From the NCBI RefSeq assembly GCF_026212465.1, contig NC_080053.1:9222815-9286814 (forward strand): a stretch of 64,000 bases of DNA, given 5' to 3'. This document shows positions 59,305-64,000 of this stretch, one piece after another. Position 1 is the first letter of the stretch. The number at the start of each line of letters is the position of its first letter. The translations under genes were made by a program, and so were the position numbers. Below the pieces are notes generated by a model. It was not told where the DNA came from. It saw nothing but the letters and a program-made list of their open reading frames with translations, and ran no database searches. The stretch is from Amaranthus tricolor. Lineage: Eukaryota > Streptophyta > Magnoliopsida > Caryophyllales > Amaranthaceae.

Positions 59305-59423
59305 GGGTGCGATCATACCAGCACTAATGCACCGGATCCCATCAGAACTCCGCAGTTAAGCGTGCTTGGGCGAGAGTAGTACTAGGATGGGTGACCTCCT
59401 GGGAAGTCCTCGTGTTGCACCCC
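59305..59423 (+). rRNA. 5S ribosomal RNA, copy 89
   Basis: 672 bp after copy 88; T tracts 16 and 11; ATTCGGG. Confidence 0.98.
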
Positions 59424-59976
59424 TTTTTCCCTCCTTTTTTTTTTTAATTTTTCTTATCTGTTTCCGCTGCACTTGAGCAGAAGGCATTTCAGTGGTTATC
59501 GTAGTATACTCCATGGAAGTAATTTTATTTATAAAAATATAACTCGCAACCGGGTCCCGACCTCGAATTTACGGGCACTCGAAAGATAGGACCCGTCGAG
59601 GCGGGTCGATGCGCATACGAACGAATTGTCCGAAAGAGGCGTGCGTCGGTGCGTTCGTGTAAGCGGAAATTGCACCGGGTCCCGTCGGAAGTCCCCGCGG
59701 AAGCGCGCCCGGCATGGATGGCCTCTTGATTTCCAAGTGTTGCGCGGATTTCTCAAATATTTTGTCGCTTTTTTGTTGCGAGTTCACCTGGCTTTTAAAG
59801 CCGGCGGACTCTTTTGTGAATCGGACAATACCGGGAGGGTGAAAAACGGTATTTGGGAAGGAGAAGGCTCGAAATAGGGGTCTCGGCTGCGAATTTACGA
59901 GCTTTGGAATGCTCTGGTTTTTTTTTTTTTTTTGGGCGGCATTGCGCATGTAAACAAATTGCTACGGTGAATGAAC

Positions 59977-60095
59977 GGGTGCGATCATACCAGCACTAAT
60001 GCACCGGATCCCATCAGAACTCCGCAGTTAAGCGTGCTTGGGCGAGAGTAGTACTAGGATGGGTGACCTCCTGGGAAGTCCTCGTGTTGCACCCC
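59977..60095 (+). rRNA. 5S ribosomal RNA, copy 90
   Basis: 672 bp after copy 89; T tracts 16 and 11; ATTTGGG for this unit only. Confidence 0.98.
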
Positions 60096-60648
60096 TTTTT
60101 CCCTCCTTTTTTTTTTTAATTTTTCTTATCTGTTTCCGCTGCACTTGAGCAGAAGGCATTTCAGTGGTTATCGTAGTATACTCCATGGAAGTAATTTTAT
60201 TTATAAAAATATAACTCGCAACCGGGTCCCGACCTCGAATTTACGGGCACTCGAAAGATAGGACCCGTCGAGGCGGGTCGATGCGCATACGAACGAATTG
60301 TCCGAAAGAGGCGTGCGTCGGTGCGTTCGTGTAAGCGGAAATTGCACCGGGTCCCGTCGGAAGTCCCCGCGGAAGCGCGCCCGGCATGGATGGCCTCTTG
60401 ATTTCCAAGTGTTGCGCGGATTTCTCAAATATTTTGTCGCTTTTTTGTTGCGAGTTCACCTGGCTTTTAAAGCCGGCGGACTCTTTTGTGAATCGGACAA
60501 TACCGGGAGGGTGAAAAACGGTATTCGGGAAGGAGAAGGCTCGAAATAGGGGTCTCGGCTGCGAATTTACGAGCTTTGGAATGCTCTGGTTTTTTTTTTT
60601 TTTTTGGGCGGCATTGCGCATGTAAACAAATTGCTACGGTGAATGAAC

Positions 60649-60767
60649 GGGTGCGATCATACCAGCACTAATGCACCGGATCCCATCAGAACTCCGCAGT
60701 TAAGCGTGCTTGGGCGAGAGTAGTACTAGGATGGGTGACCTCCTGGGAAGTCCTCGTGTTGCACCCC
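60649..60767 (+). rRNA. 5S ribosomal RNA, copy 91
   Basis: 672 bp after copy 90; T tracts 16 and 11; ATTCGGG; last copy before gap 2. Confidence 0.98.
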
Positions 60768-61155
60768 TTTTTCCCTCCTTTTTTTTTTTAATTTTTCTTA
60801 TCTGTTTCCGCTGCACTTGAGCAGAAGGCATTTCAGTGGTTATCGTAGTATACTCCATGGAAGTAATTTTATTTATAAAAATATAACTCGCAACCGGGTC
60901 CCGACCTCGAATTTACGGGCACTCGAAAGATAGGACCCGTCGAGGCGGGTCGATGCGCATACGAACGAATTGTCCGAAAGAGGCGTGCGTCGGTGCGTTC
61001 GTGTAAGCGGAAATTGCACCGGGTCCCGTCGGAAGTCCCCGCGGAAGCGCGCCCGGCATGGATGGCCTCTTGATTTCCAAGTGTTGCGCGGATTTCTCAA
61101 ATATTTTGTCGCTTTTTTGTTGCGAGTTCACCTGGCTTTTAAAGCCGGCGGACTC

Positions 61156-61255
61156 NNNNNNNNNNNNNNNNNNNNNNNNNNNNNNNNNNNNNNNNNNNNN
61201 NNNNNNNNNNNNNNNNNNNNNNNNNNNNNNNNNNNNNNNNNNNNNNNNNNNNNNN
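61156..61255. other. Assembly gap 2 (100 N)
   Basis: A run of exactly 100 N. The 161 bases before it (60995-61155) are the same part of the unit as the bases after it and I see no difference between them, so it may be an unmerged overlap or hide whole units. Confidence 0.97.
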
Positions 61256-61352
61256 GCGTTCGTGTAAGCGGAAATTGCACCGGGTCCCGTCGGAAGTCCC
61301 CGCGGAAGCGCGCCCGGCATGGATGGCCTCTTGATTTCCAAGTGTTGCGCGG
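61256..61352 (+). pseudogene. 5S relic after gap 2, missing its first four bases
   Basis: The right-hand contig starts within the relic at GCGTTCG. Confidence 0.75.
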
Positions 61353-61582
61353 ATTTCTCAAATATTTTGTCGCTTTTTTGTTGCGAGTTCACCTGGCTTT
61401 TAAAGCCGGCGGACTCTTTTGTGAATCGGACAATACCGGGAGGGTGAAAAACGGTATTTGGGAAGGAGAAGGCTCGAAATAGGGGTCTCGGCTGCGAATT
61501 TACGAGCTTTGGAATGCTCTGGTTTTTTTTTTTTTTTTTGGGCGGCATTGCGCATGTAAACAAATTGCTACGGTGAATGAAC

Positions 61583-61701
61583 GGGTGCGATCATACCAGC
61601 ACTAATGCACCGGATCCCATCAGAACTCCGCAGTTAAGCGTGCTTGGGCGAGAGTAGTACTAGGATGGGTGACCTCCTGGGAAGTCCTCGTGTTGCACCC
61701 C
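61583..61701 (+). rRNA. 5S ribosomal RNA, copy 92
   Basis: First copy after gap 2; T tracts 17 and 11; ATTTGGG. Confidence 0.98.
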
Positions 61702-62254
61702 TTTTTCCCTCCTTTTTTTTTTTAATTTTTCTTATCTGTTTCCGCTGCACTTGAGCAGAAGGCATTTCAGTGGTTATCGTAGTATACTCCATGGAAGTAA
61801 TTTTATTTATAAAAATATAACTCGCAACCGGGTCCCGACCTCGAATTTACGGGCACTCGAAAGATAGGACCCGTCGAGGCGGGTCGATGCGCATACGAAC
61901 GAATTGTCCGAAAGAGGCGTGCGTCGGTGCGTTCGTGTAAGCGGAAATTGCACCGGGTCCCGTCGGAAGTCCCCGCGGAAGCGCGCCCGGCATGGATGGC
62001 CTCTTGATTTCCAAGTGTTGCGCGGATTTCTCAAATATTTTGTCGCTTTTTTGTTGCGAGTTCACCTGGCTTTTAAAGCCGGCGGACTCTTTTGTGAATC
62101 GGACAATACCGGGAGGGTGAAAAACGGTATTTGGGAAGGAGAAGGCTCGAAATAGGGGTCTCGGCTGCGAATTTACGAGCTTTGGAATGCTCTGGTTTTT
62201 TTTTTTTTTTTGGGCGGCATTGCGCATGTAAACAAATTGCTACGGTGAATGAAC

Positions 62255-62373
62255 GGGTGCGATCATACCAGCACTAATGCACCGGATCCCATCAGAACTC
62301 CGCAGTTAAGCGTGCTTGGGCGAGAGTAGTACTAGGATGGGTGACCTCCTGGGAAGTCCTCGTGTTGCACCCC
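62255..62373 (+). rRNA. 5S ribosomal RNA, copy 93
   Basis: 672 bp after copy 92; T tracts 16 and 11. Confidence 0.98.
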
Positions 62374-62925
62374 TTTTTCCCTCCTTTTTTTTTTTAATTT
62401 TTCTTATCTGTTTCCGCTGCACTTGAGCAGAAGGCATTTCAGTGGTTATCGTAGTATACTCCATGGAAGTAATTTTATTTATAAAAATATAACTCGCAAC
62501 CGGGTCCCGACCTCGAATTTACGGGCACTCGAAAGATAGGACCCGTCGAGGCGGGTCGATGCGCATACGAACGAATTGTCCGAAAGAGGCGTGCGTCGGT
62601 GCGTTCGTGTAAGCGGAAATTGCACCGGGTCCCGTCGGAAGTCCCCGCGGAAGCGCGCCCGGCATGGATGGCCTCTTGATTTCCAAGTGTTGCGCGGATT
62701 TCTCAAATATTTTGTCGCTTTTTTGTTGCGAGTTCACCTGGCTTTTAAAGCCGGCGGACTCTTTTGTGAATCGGACAATACCGGGAGGGTGAAAAACGGT
62801 ATTTGGGAAGGAGAAGGCTCGAAATAGGGGTCTCGGCTGCGAATTTACGAGCTTTGGAATGCTCTGGTTTTTTTTTTTTTTTGGGCGGCATTGCGCATGT
62901 AAACAAATTGCTACGGTGAATGAAC

Positions 62926-63044
62926 GGGTGCGATCATACCAGCACTAATGCACCGGATCCCATCAGAACTCCGCAGTTAAGCGTGCTTGGGCGAGAGTAG
63001 TACTAGGATGGGTGACCTCCTGGGAAGTCCTCGTGTTGCACCCC
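62926..63044 (+). rRNA. 5S ribosomal RNA, copy 94
   Basis: 671 bp after copy 93; T tracts 15 and 11. Confidence 0.98.
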
Positions 63045-63597
63045 TTTTTCCCTCCTTTTTTTTTTTAATTTTTCTTATCTGTTTCCGCTGCACTTGAGCA
63101 GAAGGCATTTCAGTGGTTATCGTAGTATACTCCATGGAAGTAATTTTATTTATAAAAATATAACTCGCAACCGGGTCCCGACCTCGAATTTACGGGCACT
63201 CGAAAGATAGGACCCGTCGAGGCGGGTCGATGCGCATACGAACGAATTGTCCGAAAGAGGCGTGCGTCGGTGCGTTCGTGTAAGCGGAAATTGCACCGGG
63301 TCCCGTCGGAAGTCCCCGCGGAAGCGCGCCCGGCATGGATGGCCTCTTGATTTCCAAGTGTTGCGCGGATTTCTCAAATATTTTGTCGCTTTTTTGTTGC
63401 GAGTTCACCTGGCTTTTAAAGCCGGCGGACTCTTTTGTGAATCGGACAATACCGGGAGGGTGAAAAACGGTATTTGGGAAGGAGAAGGCTCGAAATAGGG
63501 GTCTCGGCTGCGAATTTACGAGCTTTGGAATGCTCTGGTTTTTTTTTTTTTTTTGGGCGGCATTGCGCATGTAAACAAATTGCTACGGTGAATGAAC

Positions 63598-63716
63598 GGG
63601 TGCGATCATACCAGCACTAATGCACCGGATCCCATCAGAACTCCGCAGTTAAGCGTGCTTGGGCGAGAGTAGTACTAGGATGGGTGACCTCCTGGGAAGT
63701 CCTCGTGTTGCACCCC
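63598..63716 (+). rRNA. 5S ribosomal RNA, copy 95
   Basis: 672 bp after copy 94; T tracts 16 and 11; the spacer after it is cut by the window end. Confidence 0.98.
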
Positions 63717-63939
63717 TTTTTCCCTCCTTTTTTTTTTTAATTTTTCTTATCTGTTTCCGCTGCACTTGAGCAGAAGGCATTTCAGTGGTTATCGTAGTAT
63801 ACTCCATGGAAGTAATTTTATTTATAAAAATATAACTCGCAACCGGGTCCCGACCTCGAATTTACGGGCACTCGAAAGATAGGACCCGTCGAGGCGGGTC
63901 GATGCGCATACGAACGAATTGTCCGAAAGAGGCGTGCGT

Positions 63940-64000
63940 CGGTGCGTTCGTGTAAGCGGAAATTGCACCGGGTCCCGTCGGAAGTCCCCGCGGAAGCGCG
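63940..64000 (+). pseudogene. 5S relic cut by the window end
   Basis: First 61 bp of the relic after copy 95; it continues beyond the window. Confidence 0.78.

Larger units (their letters stand above)
2729..61155 (+). repeat. Main 5S block (copies 5-91)
   Basis: Gapless contig of 87 genes. Upstream T tract: 14-17 in copies 5-33, 16-22 in copies 34-71, 14-15 in 72-74, 21 in 75-82, 16 in 83-91. Spacer variants occur in runs and not at random, as expected from unequal exchange and short-range conversion. Confidence 0.95.
1..64000 (+). repeat. 5S rDNA tandem array
   Basis: Head-to-tail array of 95 complete 5S units, all in one orientation, interrupted only by two 100-N gaps. Start-to-start distance is 672 bp when the upstream T tract is 16 and the downstream T tract is 11; nearly every departure is explained by one or two bases in these tracts, and the rest by three deletions (before copies 61, 63, 85), a one-base loss before copy 86 and one inserted C before copy 64. 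The window starts and ends inside the array, so neither border is visible. Nothing unrelated to 5S units was found on either strand. Confidence 0.98.

Noticed and set aside
1..64000. CRISPR array or centromeric satellite
   Set aside because: The regular period comes from 5S genes with spacers of about 553 bp; there are no short repeats with unique spacers and no satellite lacking genes.

Overview
The window is one uninterrupted tandem array of plant 5S ribosomal RNA genes. All 95 complete copies lie on the + strand, repeated every 662-679 bp (672 bp for the commonest form). The 119-nt gene matches the flowering-plant 5S consensus: A, intermediate and C boxes of the internal control region in place, a BamHI site at gene positions 30-35, and a T5 polymerase III stop directly after the CCCC end. 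The 5S sequence fits an angiosperm better than a gymnosperm; the species cannot be told from the sequence. I see no protein-coding gene, tRNA, transposon or non-5S sequence. Open frames on both strands recur with the repeat period, cover the RNA genes and often begin at non-ATG codons, so I treat them as artefacts.

Layout: (i) 1-2628, copies 1-4, a divergent subfamily; copies 2-4 carry a T-to-G change at gene position 53 inside box A; (ii) 2629-2728, a 100-N assembly gap; (iii) 2729-61155, copies 5-91, the main block; (iv) 61156-61255, a second 100-N gap; (v) 61256-64000, copies 92-95 and part of the next spacer. Within the main block, T-tract lengths and single-base spacer variants come in runs: short upstream T tracts (14-17) in copies 5-33 and 83-91, mostly long ones (16-22) in 34-71, eight units without visible difference in 75-82, a four-unit short-3'-tract block that occurs twice 11 units apart, and a spacer C variant confined to the two ends of the block.

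The most interesting signal is inside the repeat unit. Each roughly 553-bp spacer contains a decayed second 5S gene of about 101 bp, in the same orientation, 342 bp after the true gene and 331 bp before the next. About 69 of 96 aligned positions match 5S by my hand count, with the region holding the intermediate element deleted. The similarity extends into the flanks: a GCGCATNNNAACNAATTG block lies upstream of both gene and relic, and a CGAATTTACG block lies 141-142 bp downstream of both. The 672-bp unit therefore looks like an ancestral head-to-tail dimer of an approximately 336-bp unit in which one gene died and the dimer was then amplified and homogenised.

Functionally the window supplies one product, 5S rRNA for the large ribosomal subunit, transcribed by RNA polymerase III with TFIIIA/TFIIIC bound inside each gene. 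Which copies are active cannot be read from sequence. Rare damaged units (268-bp deletion before copy 85, 5-bp deletion just before the start of copy 63, 12-bp spacer deletion before copy 61) and the box A variants are the best landmarks for locus structure and expression studies.
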